Part shown: positions 38,770 to 48,170 of the stretch, in pieces
Layout: the number at the start of each line of letters is the position of its first letter
How positions within the stretch are numbered: position 1 is the first letter of the stretch
NCBI RefSeq assembly: GCF_000428525.1
Contig: NZ_AUAC01000002.1
Coordinates: 1,054,001-1,118,000, forward strand
Direction of reading: 5' to 3'
From: Hellea balneolensis DSM 19091
GTDB taxonomy: Bacteria > Pseudomonadota > Alphaproteobacteria > Caulobacterales > Maricaulaceae
Length of the DNA stretch: 64,000 nt
Position numbers and translations under genes: made by a program
The notes under the pieces: generated by a model
What the model was told of the DNA's origin: nothing
Seen by the model: the letters and a program-made list of their open reading frames with translations, nothing else
Databases searched by the model: none

Positions 38770-39360
38770 ATGGAAAAAACACCGCGCCCTCGCAAACCCT
38801 CTTCGCTCAAAGATGCCTCGCTCCCGAATGTCAGTGGGAGGCGTCTATTTGCTGCCAGTCCTGAACAGCAATCAGCAGAGCGTGAAGATGCCGTAAAGCT
38901 CACGCAATACCGCCGTGATTATTGGCAGAATTACAAGCGCCATATTAAGCGGGTGTTTGGAACGATTGATCCCCGAGACTATGCTCAGTGGGAGACATTG
39001 GCCGCAGAACAGGGCCGCACCGTATGGGGGCACATCTATGCTTGTGCGTGTGCCTATCTTTCAGGACGACAGCTAGCGTCCGCTGATGTCCTGACCGTAC
39101 AGACAGAGCTTGTGGCTGAGTTGCGGCGTATCGGCAATAACCTCAACCAAGCGGTACGCCTTGGTCACATCAAGGCCCATAGGGATGGGACGCTTTATGC
39201 CAACAGTGATGACGCGATTGGACAAAGCCTTTTGTCTACATTTGAGCGTTTAGAACATCGTCTCTGTCAGTTCGAGACCGACGTTAAAACGCTTACGCCT
39301 TCACATTCACCACATTCTTCGCGTCCAGAGTCCTTATCAAAGCCGTCCCATGATTGTTAA
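38770..39360 (+). CDS. mobC: MobC-like relaxosome accessory protein
   Basis: 196 residues with a central helix-rich region and the MobC signature ELRRIGNNLNQAVRLGHI. MobC proteins bind near oriT and help the relaxase open the strands. It overlaps the relaxase gene by 11 bp. Basic N-terminus and Ser/Pro-rich tail look unstructured. Confidence 0.8.
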   Translation: MEKTPRPRKPSSLKDASLPNVSGRRLFAASPEQQSAEREDAVKLTQYRRDYWQNYKRHIKRVFGTIDPRDYAQWETLAAEQGRTVWGHIYACACAYLSGRQLASADVLTVQTELVAELRRIGNNLNQAVRLGHIKAHRDGTLYANSDDAIGQSLLSTFERLEHRLCQFETDVKTLTPSHSPHSSRPESLSKPSHDC

Positions 39361-40348
39361 ATCCATGTCGCGCAAAGCCCCAACCTTTTCCCAATTAGCA
39401 GGGTATATTGGGCAAGACGGGTCTGGCGGGAGTCAGCGCTGTTTTGCGCGTAATCTTTATTACACTGGTGATAACCAGAAGGTCGTCTCAGGTCTGTTTT
39501 TAGATAATTATAGACATCTTCCGCCACGTAAAAACGGGAATGCGCTGTATCACGAAATCATCGTCCTAGAACCGCAACCGCATTTGCCGAAGGACAGACA
39601 AATGCAAATCTTGCAGGCGCTCGCGCATGAGTATTGCGAAAAGCGTGCGCCCCATCAACTCACATGGGGACGTGTCCATTTTGACACGACAAACCCGCAT
39701 ATTCATTTAATGATCTCAGCAAATGAGTTTGGATCACAAACACGCAAACGTCTGGATCGTAAGAGCTATGCTCGCATCCAAAGAGAGTTAGAGTCTTACA
39801 AGGAAGTTCATTTTCCAGAATTGGTTGAACACCGCGTCTACAACAAACCTTCGTCAAACCATGTTAAAACTAAAGCCAGCGAAGGAGAGATGGTTCGCCG
39901 CACAGGACAACTCTCTCAAAAACAATCCGTAGGGACTACGCTCAAAACTCTATTTAAGTACCGCGCGCATGTTGACGCGTTGAAAGCAGATTTAAACCGA
40001 GCAGGATTTCGTCTCTACCAACGCGGTAAGCAATGGGGCGTTGAGAACATCGAGACCCGCAAACGCTATCGTTTGAAAACATTGGGATTGGATCAGACCT
40101 TTGCTCACATCGTACAACGGTCACAGGCACAACAATCAGAACCGCTAGTGAGACCAAAAGAAAATCAAATCGCGTCTTCCAAATCTAGACCTAAGCCCGA
40201 CCTCACGCCCAAAGAAAAACCAGAAACACATACACCAGCCGATAGCCGTGCCCAAGCCTTGCTTAAAGCCAGAGAGCAATTGGAGCGCAGTGCGGCGCGA
40301 GAGTTGTCTGACTTTGATCGCGGCCTTGATGAGGGGCGTGATCGATGA
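39350..40348 (+). CDS. MOBP/VirD2-type relaxase
   Basis: 332 residues. The metal-binding triad is seen as His110 (GRVHFD), His117 and His119 (TNPHIHLMIS); a candidate catalytic Tyr lies at LAGYI (Tyr19). The C-terminal third is basic and low-complexity. Relaxases nick oriT and carry the strand to the recipient. This gene, mobC and the coupling protein form one operon; no type IV channel is present, so transfer would need a helper. Confidence 0.87.
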   Translation: MIVKSMSRKAPTFSQLAGYIGQDGSGGSQRCFARNLYYTGDNQKVVSGLFLDNYRHLPPRKNGNALYHEIIVLEPQPHLPKDRQMQILQALAHEYCEKRAPHQLTWGRVHFDTTNPHIHLMISANEFGSQTRKRLDRKSYARIQRELESYKEVHFPELVEHRVYNKPSSNHVKTKASEGEMVRRTGQLSQKQSVGTTLKTLFKYRAHVDALKADLNRAGFRLYQRGKQWGVENIETRKRYRLKTLGLDQTFAHIVQRSQAQQSEPLVRPKENQIASSKSRPKPDLTPKEKPETHTPADSRAQALLKAREQLERSAARELSDFDRGLDEGRDR

Positions 40349-41943
40349 AACCTCTCAAAACAATTTTTATAGGCGGACTGGCGCTTTTAGTTCTCGTGCC
40401 GCTTTTGCCTGCCCTCATGGCAGGATCGCCGCTTTTGGTTTTAATGATTTTCCTGTTTGGAGTGGGCTCTTTGAAATCCTTGAAGCAAGGCAGTTGCAAA
40501 CTCGCCACGAGTTTTGCGGGTGTTGTTCTCACGGGGCTCATGAACCTTGTCTCTGGGCTTTGTAAAAGTCTGTTTGGGTTAGTCACATGGCTGACAGGCC
40601 AAGGCGCGCAAGTTAGCGGCTTTATGAGCGGCTGGAAACAATGGCGTTTACTCGGCGGCCATCAAGACGGCTTTCTCGTCGATGGTCACACGCAACGTCT
40701 CTCAGAAAAAGCCACCTATGAGAGTCTTTTGATCCAAGGTGGAATGGGGCGCGGCAAGACCTCGACCTTCATGATTCCAAACCTCTTGAATCTCCCAAAG
40801 CATAAACCCAGCTTTGTCATTACCGACACATCAGGTGAAGTTTATCAAAACACGGCAGGCTATTTGAAAAGCCAAGGCTACCAAATAAAATGCCTCAATC
40901 TCATCAATCTTACGCAGTCTGAAACCTATAACCCTCTAGCGAATTGCCAGTCTCCCAAAGATATTGCCGAACTTGCTAAGATACTCGTCTCAACCGCCAA
41001 TACAAAACAAGGCGGCGGATCGGGCGACCCTTTTTGGGAACAATCGGCAGAGAAGCTTATTCGTATTTTAGCGCAGTGCTTACATAATCAACCTGACCCG
41101 CAATATCGCAACCTTGCTAATCTACGCCATCTCATCACGAGCTTTGACGCGCATACCGCGCCAAAAGGGCAGCTCGGTAAGATTGATAATTTTGTGTTGG
41201 GAGCCACCCAATCTGATCCAGCAACTTTTTCCAGTTACCAAGCTTTTGTTCAGGGAAATCTCAAAACCATACAATCGGTTTTGATGAGTGCCGATGTGGC
41301 GCTTGATCCACTAGGCATTCCAGAAATCGCGGCGGTCACAGCGACGAATACCATTCAGTTCTCTGATTTACGAAATAGGCCCACCGCCCTTTTCATCTTG
41401 GTCAATCAGACACAAATGCCGTTCTATTCTTTTATATTAAACCTGTTCTTTACTGACCTGTTCAGAGCCTTGCTGACCAATCATAGCAACACTGGAAGGC
41501 CTGTCTGGCTGTTCTTAGAAGAGTTTGGCCATCTACGCGTCAATCACTTTGAAACCTATGCTGCGACAGCGCGCAAATACAAAGTCAGTTTTGCGATGTT
41601 CCTGCAATCACTGGCACAGATTGAAGCGCGGTATGGCGCGATCAATGCCAAGACCATTCTGGAGTCTATCGGTACAGAAATTTACCTACCTGGCATGGCG
41701 CTCGACACCGCCCGAAATCTAGAGGCACGTTTAGGGCGCAATAAAAAAGCGCCGCTTATGCCTGCTAATGAGATTATCCGCATGAAGCAAAAGCAAGCCT
41801 TAATGCTGCAATCCAATCATCTGCCCATCAAGCTGAAAACCAAACGGTTTTATGAACAAAGCACGATGAAGCGACGGAGATCCGTCCCTATTCAAATGCC
41901 CGCCTCTGCGGCCAAAGTCCCTCCGGTGCTTATTCAATTATAA
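40345..41943 (+). CDS. Type IV coupling protein (TraG/VirD4-like)
   Basis: 532 residues with two N-terminal membrane segments (about 8-40 and 50-85), Walker A in LIQGGMGRGKTSTF, the family's FVITDTSGEVYQNTAGYL and Walker B in VWLFLEEFGHLR. It overlaps the relaxase gene by 4 bp (ATGA). It links the relaxase-DNA complex to a type IV channel; an IME that keeps its own coupling protein usually needs only a mating-pair channel from a helper. Confidence 0.88.
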   Translation: MKPLKTIFIGGLALLVLVPLLPALMAGSPLLVLMIFLFGVGSLKSLKQGSCKLATSFAGVVLTGLMNLVSGLCKSLFGLVTWLTGQGAQVSGFMSGWKQWRLLGGHQDGFLVDGHTQRLSEKATYESLLIQGGMGRGKTSTFMIPNLLNLPKHKPSFVITDTSGEVYQNTAGYLKSQGYQIKCLNLINLTQSETYNPLANCQSPKDIAELAKILVSTANTKQGGGSGDPFWEQSAEKLIRILAQCLHNQPDPQYRNLANLRHLITSFDAHTAPKGQLGKIDNFVLGATQSDPATFSSYQAFVQGNLKTIQSVLMSADVALDPLGIPEIAAVTATNTIQFSDLRNRPTALFILVNQTQMPFYSFILNLFFTDLFRALLTNHSNTGRPVWLFLEEFGHLRVNHFETYAATARKYKVSFAMFLQSLAQIEARYGAINAKTILESIGTEIYLPGMALDTARNLEARLGRNKKAPLMPANEIIRMKQKQALMLQSNHLPIKLKTKRFYEQSTMKRRRSVPIQMPASAAKVPPVLIQL

Positions 41944-41957
41944 GGAAGAGATGCAAG

Positions 41958-42200
41958 ATGACACATATCGTAGCGAAACGAGAAGGATATTATGAAGGTT
42001 ATAAACACGGTTTAAAAGGGACAGCCTTCGACCCAAATCCGAAGCGCGCAGCTTCAATTTCAGATCAAACATGCCTGCATATTTATTTGGTCGCTTATGA
42101 AGAGGGATATGATCGAGCAAAGTCAGATCGATTGCTCTTATTGAGCGGACGAGAGGAGCGCCGTGACATGGAAAACAATGCCCCAGAACGGCTTGTATAA
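41958..42200 (+). CDS. Small protein, paralogue of the next gene
   Basis: 80 residues. It shares with the following protein the pattern GYxxGYxxxLxGxxxxPxPK...YLxxYxxGYxRxK (here GYYEGYKHGLKGTAFDPNPK and YLVAYEEGYDRAK). It starts 14 bp after the coupling protein with AAGGAAG upstream. No known family; co-located with mob genes. Confidence 0.6.
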   Translation: MTHIVAKREGYYEGYKHGLKGTAFDPNPKRAASISDQTCLHIYLVAYEEGYDRAKSDRLLLLSGREERRDMENNAPERLV

Positions 42201-42520
42201 TGTTTGAGCAAGTGGGATTTAAAGTGGGCGTTCAAGATGGTTATCAAGACGCGCTTGAAGGTAAGCGTTCACGACCACATCCCAAATTAGCCTTATGCCT
42301 GATAGCTCAAGGCTATCAGGAAAATTACTTAACAGGTTATCATTTGAGTTATAACCGAACGAAACACACCCTTTTGAAGAAGCAGGTGAATAAAGATCAA
42401 AACATAAGACAAGAAGCGGGCCGTACTGAAACGCTTTTATTTGAAAGGGCGCAATTACAAAAAAAGACTCTCGAACAGAAAAACCAAACCAGACAAGGCG
42501 GTTTTGACCGCGAAGTTTGA
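42200..42520 (+). CDS. Small protein, paralogue of the previous gene
   Basis: 106 residues, start overlapping the previous stop (TAATG). The first 60 residues match the previous protein's pattern (GYQDALEGKRSRPHPK, YLTGYHLSYNRTK); the rest is a charged helix (LLFERAQLQKKTLEQKNQ). Its role is unknown. Confidence 0.6.
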   Translation: MFEQVGFKVGVQDGYQDALEGKRSRPHPKLALCLIAQGYQENYLTGYHLSYNRTKHTLLKKQVNKDQNIRQEAGRTETLLFERAQLQKKTLEQKNQTRQGGFDREV

Positions 42521-42553
42521 CCATAAGAAGTTTCACAAATAATCTTATTAGAC

Positions 42554-42718
42554 ATGAAACAACCCCAAAGCCGTTTATGTTTATCCCTAAGCCAGATTGA
42601 AGATATGCGTAGCTCACTAAGCGTCAGTGATATGAGCGTGCCTCGTATTTCATTTCCAAATCCGCAACTACTTTTGTGGAATAATGTCAGACGTCACTTC
42701 AAGGCTCTGAACCGGTAA
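42554..42718 (+). CDS. Possible 54-residue protein before the serine recombinase
   Basis: An ATG-started frame (MKQPQSRLCLSLSQIEDM...HFKALNR) fills the gap before the recombinase gene, ending 28 bp upstream of it. No ribosome-binding site stands out except AAGAAG, so the call is modest. No family recognised; recombination directionality factors can be this small, but nothing in the sequence shows that. Confidence 0.35.
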   Translation: MKQPQSRLCLSLSQIEDMRSSLSVSDMSVPRISFPNPQLLLWNNVRRHFKALNR

Positions 42719-42746
42719 GCGACTAAATTTTTAATCCCAAATCACC

Positions 42747-44471
42747 ATGAAACTTGCTATCAGTTTATTACGCGTGTCATCAGATAGGCAATATCAAGAA
42801 GGACAAGGAATCAATGTCCAAAAACGGACAATTGACTATTTTGCTGAGCGCAATGAGTACGCCATCGTCCGTTATTTTGTAGAGCACTATAGCGGTCGGA
42901 AAGCTGACCGAGAAGTGCTGGAAGAGATCATAGAGTACCTCGCTAAAAATGAGGGTGAAATTTCTGCTCTCATTGTTAGCCAGATTGACCGCTTTACACG
43001 AGCAGGCGCAGAGGTTTACCTCTATCTGCAAAAGCAACTCCGGTCTCTTGGCGTTGAACTTGTTGATGCATCCGGTATCATTCAACAGCCAGTAAACACG
43101 CTGGCTCATACGGGGTTTTCATATGAGTGGTCTACCCGCTCCCCAAGCCGTCTCACTGAAACCATTATGGCAGAACAGGCTAATGCAGAAGCCACTCAAA
43201 TTCTGACACGCTGTATTGGCGGGCAAATCGAAAGCGCGCAAAAGGGTTTTCAATACAAATCCGCTGACTACGGCTTTCAAAATGAAAAGACTGTCACATC
43301 TGATGGGCGCAAACGTACCATCATGGTCAAAGATGAAACCGAAGCTGTTCACATCGAGATGATGTATACCCTTCGGGCTGAAGGGCATCTCTCAGATACA
43401 ACAATTTGTGAAAGACTTAATAATGCGGGGTATGAGAGCCGTCCGTTTAGGCGGTATGATAAGGTCACGAGGGAAGTCGTTGGAGAAGGCGGGCGTGTTA
43501 AACTCACACCTAAGCAACTTCAGAAATATATCAGACGCCCCGTCTATTGCGGCATTCGTATTGGAAAGTGGACAAAGCGAAAAGCCATCTGGTTGCCACG
43601 AGAATGTCCGCGTCTGGTATCCATTGATGTTTTCAATCGAGCCAATCGTGGGCGCATAAAAATCACTGAGGTCGATAATGATCTCGTGATTGAAGAGAAT
43701 GTTGGAAAACAAATCAGCACAGCCGAGACAGGTGATTTTCTATTGAGACATGTAATCTGCTGCCCTGAATGCAATAAACCTTTTAAAGCTTCAAAAAGCC
43801 GTGGAAAATCTGGGGGGCTATTTGGGTATTACCATTGCAGCCGCGATCATAAATACTTCGGGGTCAACGCCAAGGTGTTCGAAGATACGGTTGCTAAGAC
43901 TGTTCGAAACATAAGGTTCAAGAAGAAATTATTGGGCGTATTGAAAGAAGTTGTTCGTGATGTTTGGATCAAACATCACAAGGCTGATGAAATCGTCAAA
44001 CAGCAAACAAAAGCGCATATTGAAGCCCTTCGAAAACGTCAAACTCAACTGGTAGGGAAAATATCACGCTGTGCATCTGATATTGTCCAAACAGCCCTTG
44101 AGCAAGAGTACGAAGAGCTGGAAGACAATATAAATTCAGCCGTTAAACAGCTCTCTGAATTTGTGAATAATGATGTGCAAATTGAGACCTATTTTCAGAA
44201 GATCAAAGAGGCGGTGGAACACCCTGAAAAATGGCTAATGAACCCCCAGTCAAAGGCGTCTACGGTCAAAGCATGGGGCTTTCTTTTCGAAAAACCTCCC
44301 ACTTGGTCAGAAATGGAAAGTCGAACACCCCGATTAGCGCTCCCCTTCCGGTTTTTAACCGGATCGGAGACTAAGAAAGGACGGTTGGTGGAGGTGGCGT
44401 CCCTAGAGTCGAACACCCTAATTCGGCACGTTAAGGCCTTTAGTAAGTTTAATCAGACTGAATTTCAGTAA
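42747..44471 (+). CDS. Large serine recombinase
   Basis: 574 residues. The catalytic domain has the nucleophile Ser11 in LLRVSSDRQ and SQIDRFTRAGAEVY; the recombinase domain runs through ~170-320 (LNNAGYESRPFRRYD...RRPVYCGIRIG). A zinc ribbon follows with CCPECNKPF and a later YHCSRDHKYF, then a coiled coil at ~410-480. Such proteins integrate or excise DNA at short core sites. The last ~30 codons lie inside a 44-bp sequence that recurs after the next cargo gene, so cargo has been added at its 3' end. Confidence 0.88.
   Translation: MKLAISLLRVSSDRQYQEGQGINVQKRTIDYFAERNEYAIVRYFVEHYSGRKADREVLEEIIEYLAKNEGEISALIVSQIDRFTRAGAEVYLYLQKQLRSLGVELVDASGIIQQPVNTLAHTGFSYEWSTRSPSRLTETIMAEQANAEATQILTRCIGGQIESAQKGFQYKSADYGFQNEKTVTSDGRKRTIMVKDETEAVHIEMMYTLRAEGHLSDTTICERLNNAGYESRPFRRYDKVTREVVGEGGRVKLTPKQLQKYIRRPVYCGIRIGKWTKRKAIWLPRECPRLVSIDVFNRANRGRIKITEVDNDLVIEENVGKQISTAETGDFLLRHVICCPECNKPFKASKSRGKSGGLFGYYHCSRDHKYFGVNAKVFEDTVAKTVRNIRFKKKLLGVLKEVVRDVWIKHHKADEIVKQQTKAHIEALRKRQTQLVGKISRCASDIVQTALEQEYEELEDNINSAVKQLSEFVNNDVQIETYFQKIKEAVEHPEKWLMNPQSKASTVKAWGFLFEKPPTWSEMESRTPRLALPFRFLTGSETKKGRLVEVASLESNTLIRHVKAFSKFNQTEFQ
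44386..44429. repeat. Cargo-boundary direct repeat, copy 1 (inside the recombinase gene 3' end)
   Basis: A 44-bp sequence, starting TGGTGGAGGTGGCGTCCCTA, is found again at 46307-46350 with one mismatch. Twelve bases of it (AGTCGAACACCC) also occur at 44319-44330. The reverse strand ends in CGCCACCTCCACCA, which resembles the 3' end of a tmRNA or tRNA. Confidence 0.75.
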
Positions 44472-46230
44472 TAATTTCAATTAGCCCTGCAAAAGAAGAA
44501 AAATTACTTATGTCAGTATTTGACGCCATAGCCTGTGCAAATTCTCCCTTTTTATTTTTATTAAACTCCTCAAAGTGAGTCTCCGTTCCATCAACATTTT
44601 TGGTTATTTTAACGGTGAAGCCTTCAAAAACACTTTCGGGAAACGCATTTTCAATACCTCGAGTGACAATTTTATTTGATTTATTGTCTGGAATTCTGAA
44701 TCCAAAAGTTGTGTCAGTATTAACAAATGACTTTTTGTAATCACAGTCCCAGACAAAAATAACTTTCTGTTCGTGAGGTAACTCTGAAAGAAAATCAAAC
44801 AAGGCACGCATTTTATTACAACATGTGATGGATTCTAAGCCATCAAGCACTTGAACGTTAGAAATGCCACTTAAGTTTAGCACTTGCTGAATTATGTTTG
44901 TATTATGCCCTTCAGTAATAATGCATGTGTCATGACCTGACATCTCCTTAAATAATGAGATACCTTGGTCTAAAGTAATGTAGCCTTCTGAAATTAAACT
45001 CATCGCTTGAGCCCGGCTGTGTTTGCTAATCTTAGTAGCCACATTTCCTTTATTGACGACGTAAATGGTTTCTTCAGAAGCTAAGGCTATTGTAGAAGGA
45101 GAATGGGTGGCGAGAATTACCTCGATTCCACGTGCAACAAAAACAGACTCTAAAGTACCCAGTAGTGCTTTCGTCATTGATGGGTGAAGCGAAGCGTCAA
45201 TCTCATCAAGTAGCAATACTTTTGGTAATTCAAAGTTATCCGCAGATTGATAGATCGAGAGTGCTAAAGCTAATAATGTCTGCTCTCCAGAAGAAAGCGC
45301 CTCAAACGCTCGCGCTTGACCATGAACTTTGTCTAAAAGCTGCGGTTGAAAGATATAACCTTGGTAGCTTTCCAAAGTTAAAACATCAGTTTGAGGGTTC
45401 GTGATTTCAAAGTTGAAAACATCCTGTCCTCCACCTTGTTGATGAATTCCTTCCATTATTTCATTTATAACGACCCATGGTTGGAGGTTTTCTTCCTCAA
45501 ATTTTTGATAAAAACTTTCAATTGGCAAACTGACACCGCCTGCACCCCATTGCCTATGAGCCCATAAAAATTGTTTCACTTTGTATTTTGTAAAAACAAC
45601 GCTAAGAGACGCTGATAGGTAATCATTACCGGATGAGTGCGGAGAGAAGTGTTCTCTAAATTCACTTTCAACAATTAAGTGAATTGGTTTCTGACACTTC
45701 TTGAGGGCCCTAGAGATTGACTGATGATAGCCATTTTTCTTGAAATTTAGATTCTCAAATAAATGATGACGTACTAAAGATTCATATTGCTTCTTTCTCG
45801 AAAGAAACTCTTCATCCTCACCTTCATATTTATGCCAAAAGCTATGCTCTAGAAATCCATCATCGTCAGGGTAAGCTGTCTTAATATCTGTAGCTCCAAA
45901 AACTTTGGAGAAATATTGATGCATCGTCCTCAACCAATTCACTTTTGGATTTCCACTAACACCAGTTAAAATTTGCCAACCAGCAAGGGTTTGAGCGGCT
46001 AACTGTTGCGCATTTAACGCCTTTGGCGACTTCATACGGAAGTTTAGCAAATTGTAGTACTTTACTTGTGCAGGGGTTGAACCCTGAACGGTGATAGAGC
46101 CATTATCTATCGCTTGAAGTAAATGTGTTTTCCCAGCACCGTTCAGCCCGGTCATAACTGTTAACGTCGGTAATTCAGTATCAGCAAGTTGCTTGATTGA
46201 AATATGTTCAGTTTGAAAAGTAAGCTTCAT
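44449..46230 (-). CDS. OLD-like AAA ATPase with C-terminal TOPRIM-type region
   Basis: 593 residues. ABC-type ATPase: Walker A GLNGAGKTHLL (~30), signature LSSGEQTLLAL, Walker B VLLLDEIDASLH and the His switch ATHSPSTIAL. After ~430 the sequence has IITEGHNTNIIQQVL and FVWDCDYKKS, which look like the Glu and D-x-D of a TOPRIM nuclease fold. This domain order is that of OLD-family nucleases and some single-gene defence proteins. The gene stands alone between two copies of the 44-bp repeat, opposite in direction to the recombinase, and its 3' end overlaps the recombinase stop by 23 bp. Confidence 0.8.
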   Translation of the reverse strand: MKLTFQTEHISIKQLADTELPTLTVMTGLNGAGKTHLLQAIDNGSITVQGSTPAQVKYYNLLNFRMKSPKALNAQQLAAQTLAGWQILTGVSGNPKVNWLRTMHQYFSKVFGATDIKTAYPDDDGFLEHSFWHKYEGEDEEFLSRKKQYESLVRHHLFENLNFKKNGYHQSISRALKKCQKPIHLIVESEFREHFSPHSSGNDYLSASLSVVFTKYKVKQFLWAHRQWGAGGVSLPIESFYQKFEEENLQPWVVINEIMEGIHQQGGGQDVFNFEITNPQTDVLTLESYQGYIFQPQLLDKVHGQARAFEALSSGEQTLLALALSIYQSADNFELPKVLLLDEIDASLHPSMTKALLGTLESVFVARGIEVILATHSPSTIALASEETIYVVNKGNVATKISKHSRAQAMSLISEGYITLDQGISLFKEMSGHDTCIITEGHNTNIIQQVLNLSGISNVQVLDGLESITCCNKMRALFDFLSELPHEQKVIFVWDCDYKKSFVNTDTTFGFRIPDNKSNKIVTRGIENAFPESVFEGFTVKITKNVDGTETHFEEFNKNKKGEFAQAMASNTDISNFSSFAGLIEIITEIQSD

Positions 46231-46306
46231 TTTAATCGATACTTGTAGTCTTAGAAAACGCTACTCATTGCGCCTTTTATAGCAAGACGCAAGGGTTCTA
46301 CGAAAA

Positions 46307-46350
46307 TGGTGGAGGTGGCGTCCCTAGAGTCGAAAACCCTAATTCGGCAC
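46307..46350. repeat. Cargo-boundary direct repeat, copy 2
   Basis: This copy differs by one base from the 44-bp copy at 44386-44429. It is preceded by GTTCTACGAAAATGG (46295-46309), which is also found ahead of copy 3. It separates the OLD-like ATPase gene from the Gabija-like pair. Confidence 0.75.
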
Positions 46351-46463
46351 ATTAGGTCTTTGGTAGACTGAGGTTTGGCCTACCTGTAATACACTTATGG
46401 ATTGATTGGCTACGCAGGAAGATTGCTTGAAGCACTTTTCTTCCTAAAATGGGATAAAATCGA

Positions 46464-48170
46464 ATGAAATTACGAAATCTCAAAATAGCAAACTACCGAG
46501 GTGTAAAATCTCTAAATTGGTCCATCCCGGATATTCCTCAGATATGTTTGATCGGTTCAGGAGATTCGAACAAATCAACAATACTAGAAGCAATTAGTTT
46601 AGTTTTTTCGCCATATTGGAATCCTAAAATAACTGACAACGATTTTCACAATTGTGATCCTTCTCAACCAATTCAGATTTTCGCTACCATAGGAAATTTA
46701 CCCGAAGAGTTTATCAGTAGGTTTGATTTTGGTGATAACCTTAGTGGATGGAACATCGCCACTAATGAATACTCTACTGAACCTAAAGATGATGAAGGTT
46801 GGGAACTGGCACTTAAGGTGAGGTTCTCTGTAGGCGCGGACTTAGAGCCTAAATGGAGTGTTGTACGAGAAGATCATGATGAAGGACGTGATTTCAAAAC
46901 TGCTGACAGAACAAAAGCTAATGTAAGTCTAGTCGGACATGATAGAGATATCCATCTTACATGGAGCCGTTATTCAGTTTTAGACCGAATTACTGAGAAG
47001 CAGGTTGTTACATCGCCTTTAGCAATAGCAGGACGAGCAGCAAAGGAAGCACTGTGTGGACAGCGAGACCAAATTGCTAACCTAGACGAAGCTGCAGGTG
47101 TTGCAGAAGCTGCAGCACGCGAACTGGGCATACAAGTAAATACTGGCTACCAAGCTCATTTAGATCTCGCAGCAATTCAGCTTCGACAGGGAGGACTCGG
47201 CCTCCATGATGGCAATGTCCCTATTCATCAACTCGGACTAGGTTCTAAAAGAATGTTGATCGGAAGCTTGCAAGGAAAAGTTAAAGAGGGGCATCATATA
47301 ACTCTGTTTGATGAGATTGAAGTTGGACTGGAGCCAAATAGAATTGCGAGACTTTTAAAAACACTGGCGGATGACGCTGTGGGTCAATTTATAATGACAA
47401 CCCATTCTCCCGTTGTCTTGCGCGAGCTCGGAGTCGAAAACTTATTTGTAGTTCACGCGAGCACTGCAGAGACTAAAATAATTCCTGCAGCTCAAGAGCA
47501 TATTAAAAATAACCTGCAGGGAAATATTAGGCTTGCTGCTGAAGCGTTCTTGGCTTCAAAAGTAATAGTTTGTGAAGGTGCCACAGAGGTTGGCTTCTTA
47601 AGAGGGTTGGATCAATCTTGGGTCAAAGAAAAAGAGTTAAGTTGCTCCTATCATGGTGTAACATTTTTAGACGCTAGAGGGGCATCTAAAATCGAAGGAA
47701 TCGTCAAAGATTTAAATCTGATGCAATACAATTCTTGTGTTTTTGCTGATGCAGATGATGAGAGTAATTTTTCAAAAGCAACTAGAAACACCTTATCTAC
47801 TAGCGGAACAAAAGTCATAGTTTGGGCGGATTCGTTCTGTCTTGAACAACGTGTCTTTAACGACCTTCCTTGGGAGGGAGTGGTGGAATCTCTACGGCTT
47901 GCACAGACCTTGGGTAATAATGCAATTGTTGCCAATGTTGGATCTGCAATTGGTAGGGTAATTGATACAAATATCGAAAGTTGGGAAGATGCTCAAGACT
48001 TAAGAAATGCTATCGGAAAGGCTGCGAAATTATCAGAATGGTTTAAACGTACAGATAGAGGAGAAGCTTGGGCAATATTGATTTTTCCATATGTAAAGTC
48101 AGAGGAAATGGTCAATAGTGATTTAAGTGTTAAAGTCAGTCAATTACGTCACTGGATATCAGATGAATGA
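46464..48170 (+). CDS. gajA: GajA-like OLD-family nuclease/ATPase (Gabija)
   Basis: 568 residues. N-terminal ATPase: the Walker A position reads IGSGDSNKSTILEAI, the signature region GLGSKRMLIGSL, Walker B ITLFDEIEVGLEPN and MTTHSPVVL. The C-terminal TOPRIM half has VIVCEGATEVGFLRGL (Glu) and CVFADADDESN (D-x-D). The Walker A carries a Ser-Asp-Asn in place of the usual G-x-G. It is translationally coupled (8-bp overlap) to a UvrD-like helicase gene, the pairing that defines Gabija, an anti-phage system in which GajA cuts DNA when nucleotides run low. Confidence 0.78.
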   Translation: MKLRNLKIANYRGVKSLNWSIPDIPQICLIGSGDSNKSTILEAISLVFSPYWNPKITDNDFHNCDPSQPIQIFATIGNLPEEFISRFDFGDNLSGWNIATNEYSTEPKDDEGWELALKVRFSVGADLEPKWSVVREDHDEGRDFKTADRTKANVSLVGHDRDIHLTWSRYSVLDRITEKQVVTSPLAIAGRAAKEALCGQRDQIANLDEAAGVAEAAARELGIQVNTGYQAHLDLAAIQLRQGGLGLHDGNVPIHQLGLGSKRMLIGSLQGKVKEGHHITLFDEIEVGLEPNRIARLLKTLADDAVGQFIMTTHSPVVLRELGVENLFVVHASTAETKIIPAAQEHIKNNLQGNIRLAAEAFLASKVIVCEGATEVGFLRGLDQSWVKEKELSCSYHGVTFLDARGASKIEGIVKDLNLMQYNSCVFADADDESNFSKATRNTLSTSGTKVIVWADSFCLEQRVFNDLPWEGVVESLRLAQTLGNNAIVANVGSAIGRVIDTNIESWEDAQDLRNAIGKAAKLSEWFKRTDRGEAWAILIFPYVKSEEMVNSDLSVKVSQLRHWISDE

